From a virus: a stretch of DNA of 64,000 nucleotides. The notes beneath the pieces are model-generated. The model searched no databases, was not told the origin of the DNA, and saw only the letters and a list, made by a program, of their open reading frames with translations. Position 1 is the first letter of the stretch; the number at the start of each line of letters is the position of its first letter. The DNA lies in the IMG/VR virus record IMGVR_UViG_3300031963_005661, positions 1 through 64,000 of that record. One strand, written 5' to 3'. A program made the position numbers and the translations under genes. Of the stretch, positions 34,801 through 43,766 are shown one piece after another.

Positions 34801-35948
34801 TATTGTGTTGGGTCAATGACCGTATATCCTGCTGCGCTAACGCCTGTATCAATGATTGGTGTGGATCCGGATAGGTAATACCGATAAATTTTTGAGGTCG
34901 TCGTTGCAGCTTCTGTAACCGTGGATGGGTGGTTTGCATTAATTGTATAATTTGAGCCCTCACGGAATGCCGTTCCTGCGGTTCGATTAATTCCTAAACT
35001 TGACCCACTTGCGGTTAGTGTATGCCCCGTTACCTTTAATGGACCGAATGCTCTAATAAAGTCATCATTCTTTTGAAATCCACCATAGGAAATTTGTGGG
35101 GAATTAAACACCCCAGTGGATACACTACCACTTAAATGCAATACTACCCCGAGGAAGATTTCTGTATCCCATTGGTCGATATTTGTTGACCCCCACGCGG
35201 CGGTTTGTTGTACCACATCGCCATTACTATCTAATCCAACGTAGGTAATCTTTGCGGAACCCGAGTACGTGATAGGAACATTTGTCTTATTTCCCCATAC
35301 GACATATTTTACTGCGGGGTACGGTTCATTTGCAAGACTTGCATTTTGTGTAACGATAAGACCAGACCCCGACGTGATACTAAATGTCGTTGACCCCAAC
35401 GAAGACGACATAACACCACCATTTAGCAAACCCGTATATAAATTTGATTCTAACCACCGTAACCGTGTGGTGTTAAAGAATCCGCTTCCATTTTGTGTGA
35501 AATATAAGTCATTGGTTGACCCACTGACGTAGATGTAGGATGCACTAATACCTGAATCAATATTTGTAGTCGTAGGATTGAATCGTATATATCCTGTTTC
35601 TTGTAGGTCGCCGTATATATGTACGGACGGATCGGTAACCCCGAGCGCACTTGATACTATCAATGTTCCCGATAATAGTGTGTTTCCTGCTAATGTATTA
35701 TTACCAATTTGTGTGGTTGACCCCGTAATGTTCAAACTACCGGTAACAATTTGATTACCTCTAAAGGTATTTGACCCCGTAGTGGCAATCGTCTGAATAC
35801 CGGTGGTATTACGAACATCAATTTGCGCAGACGACGATACCACACCTGGCGGTATGGAGGACGAGACTTCTGCGGAAAAGTTATTAATTGCTGATGTGGG
35901 AATACTACCGGTCTTGATTAAAACCCCAGATAAACGTGTTTCGGCCAC
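31818..35948 (-). CDS. Long collagen-like tail fibre with C-terminal S74 (endosialidase-type) chaperone
   Basis: 1376 residues from a GTG ([10 protein letters not shown], read as Met). Three parts: residues 1-635, beta-rich, with repeated ITGSL and [12 protein letters not shown] motifs; about 638-1236, a continuous Gly-X-Y stretch mostly GPQGNQ and GPTGPQ; the last ~110, a peptidase S74 chaperone ([38 protein letters not shown]) ending in a coiled coil. S74 domains trimerise the fibre and often cut themselves off. It is probably a host-contact fibre whose collagen stalk can change length by repeat slippage. Two TATTTATA motifs lie upstream. Confidence 0.9.
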   Translation of the reverse strand: MAETRLSGVLIKTGSIPTSAINNFSAEVSSSIPPGVVSSSAQIDVRNTTGIQTIATTGSNTFRGNQIVTGSLNITGSTTQIGNNTLAGNTLLSGTLIVSSALGVTDPSVHIYGDLQETGYIRFNPTTTNIDSGISASYIYVSGSTNDLYFTQNGSGFFNTTRLRWLESNLYTGLLNGGVMSSSLGSTTFSITSGSGLIVTQNASLANEPYPAVKYVVWGNKTNVPITYSGSAKITYVGLDSNGDVVQQTAAWGSTNIDQWDTEIFLGVVLHLSGSVSTGVFNSPQISYGGFQKNDDFIRAFGPLKVTGHTLTASGSSLGINRTAGTAFREGSNYTINANHPSTVTEAATTTSKIYRYYLSGSTPIIDTGVSAAGYTVIDPTQYVNIATGQLTTVTGTSPATNRWTVQRVFWVPNSPTSAFIVYYGNAEYATLLDARNGIDTEPFSEAPNTALNAIFLGYLIVRKDCTNLTDSATSAIVQGGIFRSVGGIGASGVTPASTTLASLSDVGITSPAVGDLLVYDGAIWHNTKTLNGNYILTGSLTTNDGITSVSVTSSLYGTSSWAVSASQALTASYALNAGGSGFPFSGSAVITGSLLVSQSGIVVTGSLNVSQGITGSLFGTSSFAVSASYAQTASFALTPQGPQGNQGPQGNQGPQGNQGPQGNQGNQGPQGNQGPQGNQGPQGNQGPQGNQGPQGNQGPTGNTGTTGPQGNQGPTGVTGSQGNQGPQGNQGPQGNQGPQGNQGPSGQQGNQGPQGLGAQGNQGPTGQQGNQGPQGNQGPQGIAGPQGNQGNQGPTGPQGNQGPQGNQGPQGNQGPQGNQGPQGNQGPQGNQGPQGNQGPTGPQGNQGPQGNQGPTGPQGNQGPTGNTGTTGPQGNQGPIGSQGNQGPQGNQGPQGNLGQQGNQGPTGGTGPQGNQGPQGLGAQGNQGPTGPQGNQGPIGSTGPQGNQGPTGSTGSTGPQGNQGPQGDQGPQGNQGPQGNLGPQGNQGPTGPQGNQGPTGDTGSTGPQGNQGPLGPQGNLGPQGNQGPTGNTGGTGPQGNQGPSGATGPQGNQGPQGLGPQGNQGPTGGTGPTGPQGRQGPQGNQGPQGNQGPTGPQGNQGPTGPQGNLGPQGRQGPQGNQGPTGNTGGTGPQGNQGPTGGTGPTGPQGNQGPTGGTGPTGPQGNQGPTGPTGGAGPTGPQGRQGPQGNQGPTGNTGGTGPQGNQGPTGPTGGAGPTGPQGRQGPQGNQGPTGPQGAAGGFTTNSNAQVNSLGVGTAASGTAGNIRATNDIVAYYSSDARLKKNKQVIASAIEKIRQLGGYEFDWIPMEGIHENYGHDIGVIAQEIERVIPEVVITRENGYMAVRYEKIVALLIQAIKELDLEIEKLKNKDLTTDE
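32235..34035 (-). repeat. Collagen-like Gly-X-Y tandem repeat region
   Basis: About 1.8 kb of 9-base periodicity (codons for Gly-Pro-Gln, Gly-Asn-Gln, Gly-Pro-Thr), with a higher-order 18-base unit encoding GPQGNQ. Repeat DNA of this kind is prone to slippage and misassembly. Confidence 0.92.
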
Positions 35949-35979
35949 TACTCCACTCCGGTTAAATTAAGAACTATCA

Positions 35980-35987
35980 TATAAATA
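35980..35987 (-). promoter_or_regulatory. TAYTTATW motif (proximal) before the long fibre gene
   Basis: TATTTATA on the minus strand, about 31 bases upstream of the GTG at 35948. Confidence 0.45.
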
Positions 35988-36007
35988 GATGCTATATGAA
36001 ATCTTAG

Positions 36008-36015
36008 TATAAATA
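36008..36015 (-). promoter_or_regulatory. TAYTTATW motif (distal) before the long fibre gene
   Basis: TATTTATA on the minus strand, a second copy 28 bases further upstream, just after the terminator at 36037. Confidence 0.4.
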
Positions 36016-36036
36016 TCATTTTTTTATCCAATAAAC

Positions 36037-36068
36037 AGAAAAGACACGCATTCTGGCGTGCCTTTTCT
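36037..36068 (-). terminator. Rho-independent terminator after the gene at 36086
   Basis: Stem AGAAAAGGCACGC/GCGTGTCTTTTCT with one mismatch and a six-base loop, followed by GTTTATT on the minus strand. It ends the short early transcript and insulates the fibre gene. Confidence 0.8.
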
Positions 36069-36085
36069 ATCTATACGTTATTATT

Positions 36086-36493
36086 TTATGCGTCTGTTAA
36101 TATAGGAGCAAGGGCAAGAAGTGCCGTAGGTTCTAATTCCATTGAGTCTGGAAAATCCGACAGCTTTAATCCGACATTACTGACTTCGACCACTTGGGAC
36201 AATAATTCATCTAATTCCATATTAACCAATTCAATCTTGTCATTCGGGATTGTGATAGTGTTTGGAATTACCTTACCATCCTTATCCAACGCTTCGACCA
36301 AATTATCTAAATGGTCCCGCTTGGCGTACTTTAATCGGATTTCCTTCATAGGTTCTTCCACTGCTTTTGCAAATGGTTCAAGAGTACGAACCGCAGTGGT
36401 TACCTTCCATGCCAACTTAATTGGAAGCTTGTGTTGGCTGACCGTACTAAGTGCCGATAAAATATTCAAAACCTGTACATTTGTTAACTGCAT
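36086..36493 (-). CDS. Hypothetical protein (DUF1617-like helical protein)
   Basis: 135 residues, mainly helical: VLNILSALSTVSQHKLPIKL, AVRTLEPFAKAVEEPMKEIR, then a ValLeu-rich C-terminus. The layout loosely resembles phage DUF1617 proteins, of unknown role. It has its own sigma70-type promoter (36524-36552) and a terminator, so it forms an independently expressed early unit between two late fibre genes. GGAGG precedes the ATG. Confidence 0.75.
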   Translation of the reverse strand: MQLTNVQVLNILSALSTVSQHKLPIKLAWKVTTAVRTLEPFAKAVEEPMKEIRLKYAKRDHLDNLVEALDKDGKVIPNTITIPNDKIELVNMELDELLSQVVEVSNVGLKLSDFPDSMELEPTALLALAPILTDA

Positions 36494-36523
36494 GGTATAA
36501 CCTCCAAATAATTTAATATATCA

Positions 36524-36552
36524 AATATATGTTAAAACTATGAATTTGTCAA
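36524..36552 (-). promoter_or_regulatory. Sigma70-type (early) promoter for the gene at 36493
   Basis: TTGACA, 17 bases, TATATT on the minus strand, 30 bases upstream of the ATG. Confidence 0.75.
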
Positions 36553-36560
36553 GGACCGGT

Positions 36561-36932
36561 TTATACCGAACCACTTACGGTTGGTGTTGGTCCTCCAAGA
36601 TTTTGTCCCCACGGAGTTTCCATTACGTCAGACCACGGGTCATTCTTCTTGGTGATTTGCTTTTGAATTTGTTCATTTACGTGTTGTTCATAGGTTCCCA
36701 CCACAACAGCTTGAACCCATCCCAAGACTTGTTCTTTTGTTAATTCTTCATATGGAGTAAAGCTACCACTTGCTGGCAGTGAAAGTGGGGTTGCACCTTG
36801 GAATACTCCCGTAGTACCATTTTCATCTGTGCCTGTCTTGCTCCAACGCACATGAACAATTACGTTGCTCAATCCGTCGAGTGTTGGTGCCTTCCGCATA
36901 TTGGTGATGTCCCATGTGTATGTTATTGCCAT
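36561..36932 (-). CDS. DUF7936-like phage protein
   Basis: 123 residues. YTWDITNMRKAPTLDGLSNV, VIVHVRWSKTGTDENG, FTPYEELTKEQVLGWVQAV and a C-terminal PWG follow the pattern of a small protein family often found beside tail-fibre genes. Its role is unknown; it may be a fibre-associated or assembly protein. It directly follows the second S74 fibre gene. AGGAGA precedes the ATG. Confidence 0.78.
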   Translation of the reverse strand: MAITYTWDITNMRKAPTLDGLSNVIVHVRWSKTGTDENGTTGVFQGATPLSLPASGSFTPYEELTKEQVLGWVQAVVVGTYEQHVNEQIQKQITKKNDPWSDVMETPWGQNLGGPTPTVSGSV

Positions 36933-36970
36933 TGTGTTCTCCTACCAGGTCATCTGGTTCTGTTTGAGAG

Positions 36971-39900
36971 TTATGAGTTATTTATACGATTTTCCAGCTC
37001 TTCTATTTTTGCTTGTTGTTCCTTGATGGCTTGCACCAAAATAGGAACCAACCGAGTGTAATTCAAAGTGAGATAGTTTTCACCTGACTTGGACACTCTG
37101 CGAGGATTGGTTTCATCACTGAAATCATTTTCCACGTCGAATGGTGCCAGTTCCACGAGTTCAGGATAGAATGCTTCCACTTCTTGGGCACTCAACCCAA
37201 TTTGTGTTTTATTGCTACCAAAGTTGAAACTGTTGGCCAAGGCGTTGTCCACATATTTGAAGGGTGTCCAGGACTTGATGGCATCTAATGCACCCACAAG
37301 TGTTCCTGTTTTCTCCTTCAATCGTTCATCTGAGTAATATTGTACTAAGTCTTGCCAGACATAGAATCGTTTATCATAGGTGGCTTGAGCACCCACTTGA
37401 CGATTTTGCGGATAACTATTTCCTACGAACCCAGTTTCAAACGATGTGGTGATGGAGGCAATCGTCAACCCACCGCCAGAAGTGAAGTAGATTTGTGCAT
37501 CGTTCGTGCCATCGTTACTTTGGTCACCTCCGTAAAACAACATACGTCCTTGGAAGATGGTTCGATACATGTAACTGGTACTGGCTGGGTCAACATAATA
37601 TCCCGTGTCATTTTGGTCATAGAACAGAGGCGCACGTGCACTTCCTGCCATAACAGTAAATCCGTAATCAATATAAAATGCGCTACCATTCCAATACCAG
37701 ATCCATCCACGGCTGTTATCATGCACCCCTACGTTATCACCTGTGGTGGACATGAACACGTGACGAGAACCGATACCCCACCCACTCCATCCGTTACGAC
37801 CACCGCCGTATGTGGTGGCGTTTCCGTAACTATTACCTGCAGAATCAGCCGCCCATATACCACGACCATATGATTGGAAATACAATCCACAATCTCCTTG
37901 TGGTCGGAACCAATCGTTTGCCAATACATAAGATAATTGTGAAGTACCAGCGGGGTCTATGTAATAGCCGGTATTGTTGTTATCATACATAATGGTATAA
38001 TAAGCTGCTCCACCTCCATAGGTAGCCGCCCCGTTACGATATATGTCACCATACAACCACTGTGTTCCACCCGAGTAAATGCCACTTGGGTGCCATGATG
38101 CTGCCCCGGTACCACCTACGTTACCATTACCTTGATAGGAGTACGTTTGTAATGCGTTGAGATTAGAGGTACTTGCGGGGTCGGTATAGTATCCTGTATT
38201 ATTGCTATCATAGAAGATGGGAGCACGAAATGAGCTAGCAACCCAATTGTTACCAGACATATCCAGTTCCCATCTATTAAATCCAGCAGACCATCCACCA
38301 ATGCGCATCACGTTGTCGCTGTCGAGTCCCATATTGACAGCGTAATAGCCGCCACGATGGAACGACATAATTGCGCCGCTTCCGTTGTTTGAATACGCTT
38401 GAAGCGGCGGACTATCGGAAGTCGTATTTCGATTAGCGACAAATGTATTAGCACCAGTCCATGAATTATTTGTGCCTAAAATACTAGCGCCAGATGGGCC
38501 CGTTGGTCCTGTTGGTCCGGTTGCACCAGTCGGTCCTGTTGACCCAGGAGAACCCGTTGGGCCAGTTGGTCCTGTTGCTCCTGTGGGGCCTGTTGCGCCT
38601 TGTGGGCCGGTAGATCCTGTTGGTCCGGTTGAACCAGTCGGCCCGGTTGGTCCCGCCACGCCTTGTGGTCCTGTTGGTCCTGTTGGGCCAGTTGCTCCGT
38701 TAGAACCAGCTGCGCCTTGTGGGCCAGTTGGCCCCGTAGGTCCAGTTGGGCCAGTTGCTCCATTAGAACCAGTTGCACCTTGTGGACCTGTTGAACCTGT
38801 GCTTCCAGTTGGACCTTGGTTGCCTTGCGGACCTTGGTTACCCTGAGCTCCTGTTGGCCCTTGGTTGCCCTGAGGGCCTTGGTTGCCTTGTGCACCAGTC
38901 AATGATAAGTCTGAACGTTTCTTGATACTACCGTCTGCGTTCAATACTAAGATATTATTTTCTGTGGTACCAGTTGGGGTTGACGGAAGAATGAGTGACC
39001 CCGTAAGTGCTAATGATCCTGTGAAAGTGTGCGTATCATCAATACTGTCACCAAACTTTGTAGACCCAGACCTATAGATGACCGATGAAGAAATAAATTC
39101 TGTATGAAATTCTTCTGCGGTAATCCGTCCTGCAACGGTAAGATTTTGTGGGAAGGTAAAGTCACTATTACCGAATGTTGTTCCAGTAAGACCGCTAAGT
39201 TGAACTTGTGCGGAATGTGATACAGTTCCTACTGGAAGAAAATCTCGTACTTGTGTAGAATGAGAAACAATGTTTGCTGGAATACTTGAAAGCTGTCCGT
39301 ATACAACTTGAGAAGAATGTGATACTGATCCTTCTGGAAGAAATGCTTTGACTTGTGCAGAGTGTGATACAATATTAGCGGGAACTTGTGCTAGCGTGGT
39401 ATATGGAACGTTAACAAGATTTATCCCACTACCAGAGTATGATCCCGTGAATGACCCCGAGAAGGCAGAGTGCGATTCGTCGTCATCTATTAATTCCCCT
39501 TCGTTGGCAGCGTTTTGTCTAGTTCTTTTAACAGATAGTGCTCCGTCCTTTTCACTAAGTCTAATATTGCCCATATAAATGGTGGACCCACTGATATACA
39601 GCGAGCGCCATCTATTGGTGGCAGACCCTAAGTCATATTGTAAATTGTCGGTTGGAACAAAGTGTCCGGATGAAGAAAGTTGCGCAATGCCAAGGAATGA
39701 CCCACTAAAGGTTCCCGTGGACCCACTGCTGTTATTAACAAGTGCGCGAATCCAAATGGTGGATGATGATGGAGGCGCTGATACGAATGTTAATATACTT
39801 GAGGAAAGAGTATAGTCATTTGCATAACTATAACTTAAACCATCTACTGCAACAAATAAAGAAGAGGAATGATATGGTGTAGTTAAATTGTATTGCGTTT

Positions 39901-40078
39901 GTACCCCATCGCTGGTGTATCCAAACGAATCAATTTTTGTAGTCGCTGATACCTGGGCCGTTGGAAGATTGGTTAGTTGACTACCATCTCCCTTAAAATA
40001 TGATGCGGTGACCGCATTAGTAATGTTTGCACTGCCAGAAACTATCAGCCCCTTTCTGGCTACGAATTCATTTGCCAT
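36971..40078 (-). CDS. Collagen-like tail fibre with S74 chaperone (second fibre)
   Basis: 1035 residues. The N-terminus [16 protein letters not shown] is shared with the next gene upstream and probably docks to the same baseplate site. A Gly-X-Y stretch at about residues 393-530 is followed by three tandem units: [54 protein letters not shown]. The end is an S74 chaperone ([40 protein letters not shown]) with a C-terminal coiled coil. Probably a receptor-binding or side fibre. GGGGA precedes the ATG. Confidence 0.88.
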   Translation of the reverse strand: MANEFVARKGLIVSGSANITNAVTASYFKGDGSQLTNLPTAQVSATTKIDSFGYTSDGVQTQYNLTTPYHSSSLFVAVDGLSYSYANDYTLSSSILTFVSAPPSSSTIWIRALVNNSSGSTGTFSGSFLGIAQLSSSGHFVPTDNLQYDLGSATNRWRSLYISGSTIYMGNIRLSEKDGALSVKRTRQNAANEGELIDDDESHSAFSGSFTGSYSGSGINLVNVPYTTLAQVPANIVSHSAQVKAFLPEGSVSHSSQVVYGQLSSIPANIVSHSTQVRDFLPVGTVSHSAQVQLSGLTGTTFGNSDFTFPQNLTVAGRITAEEFHTEFISSSVIYRSGSTKFGDSIDDTHTFTGSLALTGSLILPSTPTGTTENNILVLNADGSIKKRSDLSLTGAQGNQGPQGNQGPTGAQGNQGPQGNQGPTGSTGSTGPQGATGSNGATGPTGPTGPTGPQGAAGSNGATGPTGPTGPQGVAGPTGPTGSTGPTGSTGPQGATGPTGATGPTGPTGSPGSTGPTGATGPTGPTGPSGASILGTNNSWTGANTFVANRNTTSDSPPLQAYSNNGSGAIMSFHRGGYYAVNMGLDSDNVMRIGGWSAGFNRWELDMSGNNWVASSFRAPIFYDSNNTGYYTDPASTSNLNALQTYSYQGNGNVGGTGAASWHPSGIYSGGTQWLYGDIYRNGAATYGGGAAYYTIMYDNNNTGYYIDPAGTSQLSYVLANDWFRPQGDCGLYFQSYGRGIWAADSAGNSYGNATTYGGGRNGWSGWGIGSRHVFMSTTGDNVGVHDNSRGWIWYWNGSAFYIDYGFTVMAGSARAPLFYDQNDTGYYVDPASTSYMYRTIFQGRMLFYGGDQSNDGTNDAQIYFTSGGGLTIASITTSFETGFVGNSYPQNRQVGAQATYDKRFYVWQDLVQYYSDERLKEKTGTLVGALDAIKSWTPFKYVDNALANSFNFGSNKTQIGLSAQEVEAFYPELVELAPFDVENDFSDETNPRRVSKSGENYLTLNYTRLVPILVQAIKEQQAKIEELENRINNS
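38487..38902 (-). repeat. Collagen-like Gly-X-Y repeat region in the second fibre
   Basis: About 415 bases of 9-base periodicity encoding Gly-Pro-Thr and Gly-Ala-Thr triplets, with GPQGNQ units at the N-terminal end. It is a shorter relative of the repeat in the fibre at 31818. Confidence 0.85.
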
Positions 40079-40138
40079 AATTCCCCTTCTTCATTATCCA
40101 AAGGTTTATATTAAATTGTAAATAACCGTTAGTTTATA

Positions 40139-41980
40139 TTATAATGCGCGAACAGCGGTTTTGACTATCCAGTTATCAGAATTAACTGTTGCTTTTAGTC
40201 GTGCATTGCCTGAAAGAATGTCTGCACTTAACACGACATCGTTTGTGTTCCCCAAATCGTTTGTAGATGTATCAGTAAATTCTACATTACCCGTTTGGTC
40301 CCATACTACCATTACCGTGCCTGCACGATAATTGGTTGTTTTCTTGATGACATAATCAAAGAATGCTGCATCATAACTACCCGTGGATACAGTAGCAACT
40401 ACTTCGGTGCCAGTATCTACATCAAGGTTACTTGCTGATGCGAATAACACACCTTGAATGATTGCCCCACCTTGTAATGAAAGTTGGTCGGTGGTCGTTG
40501 CTCCATATGGAGTAATATTTTGAAGACCAAACGAATAACTGCTGCCAAGATTAAGTGGTACAGTATTAAAGGTAATCGGGTACGCGGTAATATGTCCAAG
40601 CGATGATGAAAAGTTTGCCGTATCGAATGATGCGACACCCTTATTACTTCCGTTTGCTAATTCACCACTAATGGTAAGCGTTTGATTACTAACACTAAGA
40701 TTAATACCTTCACTTGCGCTGACGATAAGTGCTTCATTCTTAAGATTGACGTATCCGTTTGTAGTTGTAGTATCATCAGATCCCGAAATGATTAAGGTAG
40801 TAACGATACCCGACAAATTACTACCGTCGCCGGAGAAGAATGATGCGGTAAGTGACCCAGTTACGTATACATTTTCTTCTGCATGTAATGTATTACCAAC
40901 AATACGAAGTGGAGAATATCCTGGTCGATTATCGATGTGATTTCCTTCCGTTGCTACTACGACACGACCATCAACGAGTTGTGCTTCGTTACCCGTGGTA
41001 GTAGTATTTTCTGGACCGAGGATTACGATACCACTGGTAATTGATGACCCAGAGATATTTTGTGCTAACCAACGATTGGTGTAACTGTCCCAATATAATG
41101 AGCCAGTTAATGGAGTTGCTGAACCAGAATCAATAACTGACATACCACCAAATCTAGTGGCGTTTGTTGCATTTAGAATAATTTCATTATCAGCAACTAC
41201 AACTTGGGATGATGTAACATATTGGACAGACATTGATGTTACAGTAAATAATCCTGTAACATTCAAACTTCCAGAAATGTTTACATTCTTTGCAATTCCA
41301 ACACCACCCTGAACAATTAAAGCACCGTCAGTGAAATTTGTACTATTGGTGGTGTCACTAATCGTTTGAATACCCGTAAAGGTATTTGAACCAGTAGTTG
41401 CTAATGTAGAATAATTTGTTGTTTGTGTGACATCGATTTGCGCAGAACTACTGACTACTCCATCTGTATTGAGCTTTTTCTTAATACCATCAGTAAAATG
41501 AGTAGACCCCGTGTCAAGCGTTAACGTGCGGGTAGTTGTAATATCACCACCACCAGTTAAACCATTACCTGCTGTAATACTGACCGTTGAGTGGTCAACG
41601 TGTTGGTTTGCTACATAATTAGTGGTAGCGTTATGGTCTACTTGTGATGAAGCAGAGACAGTTCCTAATGGAATGCCGATAGTTACGGTGTTATTGGTGA
41701 CTACCGTGGTAACACCGTTTGACCCACTAAGAGTTAATGTATCTGTTAATAAACTGAGCGTGTCATTTCCCGTTGACCCACTAATACGAAGGTCAGTGAC
41801 AAGTCCCGTTAATTGTGACCCGTCGCCTTTAAATGAGCCGGTAAATGAACCAGTGGCGCCCGCTGATGCGGTGACTGGGCCATAAAATATACTATTACTG
41901 GAAACTTCAAGCGACCCAGTAATTTTTGCACCGTTATTAAGGACTATTAGACCTTTACGGGCAATAAATTCATTTGCCAT
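40139..41980 (-). CDS. Tail-fibre-like structural protein sharing the MANEF N-terminus
   Basis: 613 residues. MANEFIARKGLIVLNNGAK matches the start of the neighbouring fibre; repeated [29 protein letters not shown] and NVTGLFTVTSMSVQYVTSSQ follow. Beta-helical fibre shafts commonly show such ITGS-rich repeats. It lacks a collagen stretch and an S74 domain, and ends in a beta-rich head (AGTVMVVWDQTGNVEFTDTS). It is likely a proximal fibre segment or connector. Confidence 0.82.
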   Translation of the reverse strand: MANEFIARKGLIVLNNGAKITGSLEVSSNSIFYGPVTASAGATGSFTGSFKGDGSQLTGLVTDLRISGSTGNDTLSLLTDTLTLSGSNGVTTVVTNNTVTIGIPLGTVSASSQVDHNATTNYVANQHVDHSTVSITAGNGLTGGGDITTTRTLTLDTGSTHFTDGIKKKLNTDGVVSSSAQIDVTQTTNYSTLATTGSNTFTGIQTISDTTNSTNFTDGALIVQGGVGIAKNVNISGSLNVTGLFTVTSMSVQYVTSSQVVVADNEIILNATNATRFGGMSVIDSGSATPLTGSLYWDSYTNRWLAQNISGSSITSGIVILGPENTTTTGNEAQLVDGRVVVATEGNHIDNRPGYSPLRIVGNTLHAEENVYVTGSLTASFFSGDGSNLSGIVTTLIISGSDDTTTTNGYVNLKNEALIVSASEGINLSVSNQTLTISGELANGSNKGVASFDTANFSSSLGHITAYPITFNTVPLNLGSSYSFGLQNITPYGATTTDQLSLQGGAIIQGVLFASASNLDVDTGTEVVATVSTGSYDAAFFDYVIKKTTNYRAGTVMVVWDQTGNVEFTDTSTNDLGNTNDVVLSADILSGNARLKATVNSDNWIVKTAVRAL

Positions 41981-42006
41981 ACATTTCTCCCAACGGGGTT
42001 ATCGTA

Positions 42007-42014
42007 TATAAATA
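42007..42014 (-). promoter_or_regulatory. TAYTTATW motif before the fibre gene at 41980
   Basis: TATTTATA on the minus strand, 26 bases upstream of the ATG; GGGAG follows in the leader. Confidence 0.45.
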
Positions 42015-42026
42015 TTAAATACTTTT

Positions 42027-42761
42027 TTAAGGATTCAAATTAGGAAACAATTTAAATAGACTTTGTACAGTCCATGCTCCGCTTCCTGATCCTTCACTGC
42101 TAACCCGTAACCGTAGTTCGTTTGAACTACTTAAAAACTTAAAGGAAATATCACTTGTATCGCCAATATCGGTAGTAGATACGTCAGTAAAGATTACACT
42201 CGCAGTATTTAACCACGCTGCCATAATAATCCCCATCCGACATGCGCCTGTACGTTGAGCAAGATACTCTACTACCATCCCAGAATATCGAGTCGTAGAG
42301 ATATACGGGTAAATATATTCTGATACTCCAAATATACCCGTGTTAATTGACCCAGTAAATAATACAGTAAATTGTCCAGCATTTATTTCTAATTGACTAG
42401 ATTGAACCGATCCATATAATGAACTTGTAACCGATGTTGCTGTGACTGGACCATCAACTTGTAATGATCCTGTAATAACAGCGGACCCACTAAATGGAAA
42501 TCCAGAGCCAGCTCCAGCATTCAAGGCGTATGACGCAGTTAATGCATACGAGGATGATATTGCGGTAAGCGCTACATCAGCAATGCGATTCCACGACCCT
42601 GTTCTGATAGGCGTGACCGCAGTAGGGACAATATTTACATTATAATCGGTGTTCTTTTGAATATTAACGGATATACTTGGTACATCTAGAGCTAAATTAT
42701 CGTCCGTGTTCTCCCGAATCACAACCCGTATATTTGGTATACCGGTACTGAAATCACTCAT
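42027..42761 (-). CDS. Virion structural protein, fibre-related
   Basis: 244 residues. Middle residues [15 protein letters not shown] and [13 protein letters not shown] are nearly the same as a segment of the long fibre (protein region encoded around 34180-34250), showing module exchange. The C-terminal ~110 residues form a beta-rich head (YIYPYISTTRYSGMVVEYLA). It lies between a small baseplate-like gene and a fibre gene, suggesting a fibre connector. Confidence 0.75.
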   Translation of the reverse strand: MSDFSTGIPNIRVVIRENTDDNLALDVPSISVNIQKNTDYNVNIVPTAVTPIRTGSWNRIADVALTAISSSYALTASYALNAGAGSGFPFSGSAVITGSLQVDGPVTATSVTSSLYGSVQSSQLEINAGQFTVLFTGSINTGIFGVSEYIYPYISTTRYSGMVVEYLAQRTGACRMGIIMAAWLNTASVIFTDVSTTDIGDTSDISFKFLSSSNELRLRVSSEGSGSGAWTVQSLFKLFPNLNP

Positions 42762-42764
42762 TTA

Positions 42765-43103
42765 TTATCTCGTCGATGCTGGGCGTACTACAAAATATCC
42801 TTCAAGAATACGTCTGGTGATTGAACCACTAGTCATATTAACATCGTATACGTATTTACGTTGTGTAAATGTACTTGTTTGAGCTGGAGTAAGTTCTAGG
42901 AAAAAACTTCCCGAAGCGTTAGGGGCCAGTTTGGTGATAGTAAATGAAGCGGCAATTTCATCAGTATTATAATTTTCTCTAACTTGGCCAGCAAAACTAT
43001 AATTTGTAATATCCAAATACCCGCCTTGGTCTACGTTTTCCACGCTAGCCAATACTTTGAAAGTTTCACCTTGACCGATATTAAATTCAGTAATGTCTGC
43101 CAT
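42765..43103 (-). CDS. Small beta-rich structural protein
   Basis: 112 residues: FNIGQGETFKVLASVEN, YSFAGQVREN, TPAQTSTFTQRKYVYDVNMT and ILEGYFVVRPAST. The pattern resembles small upper-baseplate or fibre-attachment domains seen next to fibre genes in many phages, but no exact family is claimed. It is the first gene after the terminator at 43173, with a TACTTATA motif upstream. Confidence 0.72.
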   Translation of the reverse strand: MADITEFNIGQGETFKVLASVENVDQGGYLDITNYSFAGQVRENYNTDEIAASFTITKLAPNASGSFFLELTPAQTSTFTQRKYVYDVNMTSGSITRRILEGYFVVRPASTR

Positions 43104-43130
43104 AATCTTCCTCGAAAAAATACACCTTTA

Positions 43131-43138
43131 TATAAGTA
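43131..43138 (-). promoter_or_regulatory. TAYTTATW motif before the fibre operon
   Basis: TACTTATA on the minus strand, 28 bases upstream of the ATG at 43103, within ATACTTATATA, which also occurs before 60114. Confidence 0.4.
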
Positions 43139-43172
43139 TCATAAATTCTTGGTATACAGTAATTTCCAACAA

Positions 43173-43199
43173 AAAACCCCACCTTTTGAGTGGGGTTTT
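43173..43199 (-). terminator. Rho-independent terminator after the tail tube gene
   Basis: AAAACCCCAC/GTGGGGTTTT stem with a short loop, ending in TTTTTTGTT on the minus strand. Confidence 0.9.
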
Positions 43200-43220
43200 G
43201 TGTCCTGTGACGAACTAGTA

Positions 43221-43709
43221 TTAGTAGTTAAGGATGCAGTAATCTGGTTGGATACTGAGTGAGATTACCATTGGGTCATCCTTTTCCCAAGTCATTTCAC
43301 CGAATTCAATCTTAGTGATTTGGCATCCCTTGAGAATCCATTCTTCAACCTTATCACCGACTGGTCCAAGCACGTTGATGATAATGTCCTTCTTATAAAA
43401 TTCTGCATATCCGTCACGACCGGTAACTGATTCGTGGTGGAGACGAACCCATTCCATTACTGCTTGTGCGCCTGATGGAACGATTGGGTCATATAATTCA
43501 AGGTTCATTTCTTCCCAAATCGTCTTACCCTTGACATAGCGTTGAAGATTGATGTGGTCAAGCTTCTTCTTTTCTTGGGTTAACTTTGGACGGTCTGCCT
43601 TCTTGATGAGATAAGAAGGAACACCATCTAACAACATTATATACCGATTCGCAGTCTTTGGTTCGAATGCGGTAAAAAATAGTTCTTGTTCATTGACCAA
43701 ATTTGCCAT
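43221..43709 (-). CDS. 19: Tail tube protein (T4 gp19-like)
   Basis: 162 residues from the ATG at 43709 (MANLVNEQELFF), preferred over an upstream TTG. RYIMLLDGVPSYLIKKADRP, WEEMNLELYDPIVPSGAQ, VMEWVRLHHESVTGRDGYA and ILKGCQITKIEFGEMTWEKD follow the gp19 plan of a six-stranded barrel. It polymerises as stacked hexamers to form the inner tube. It directly follows the sheath gene as in T4, has GGAGAG before the ATG, and is followed by a strong terminator. Confidence 0.95.
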   Translation of the reverse strand: MANLVNEQELFFTAFEPKTANRYIMLLDGVPSYLIKKADRPKLTQEKKKLDHINLQRYVKGKTIWEEMNLELYDPIVPSGAQAVMEWVRLHHESVTGRDGYAEFYKKDIIINVLGPVGDKVEEWILKGCQITKIEFGEMTWEKDDPMVISLSIQPDYCILNY

Positions 43710-43738
43710 ATGGCTCTCCAAATATAGATTGGTACTTT

Positions 43739-43746
43739 AATAAATA
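43739..43746 (-). promoter_or_regulatory. TAYTTATW motif before the tail tube gene
   Basis: TATTTATT on the minus strand, 29 bases upstream of the ATG at 43709. Confidence 0.45.
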
Positions 43747-43766
43747 GTTGTTATTGAAAAAACTGA

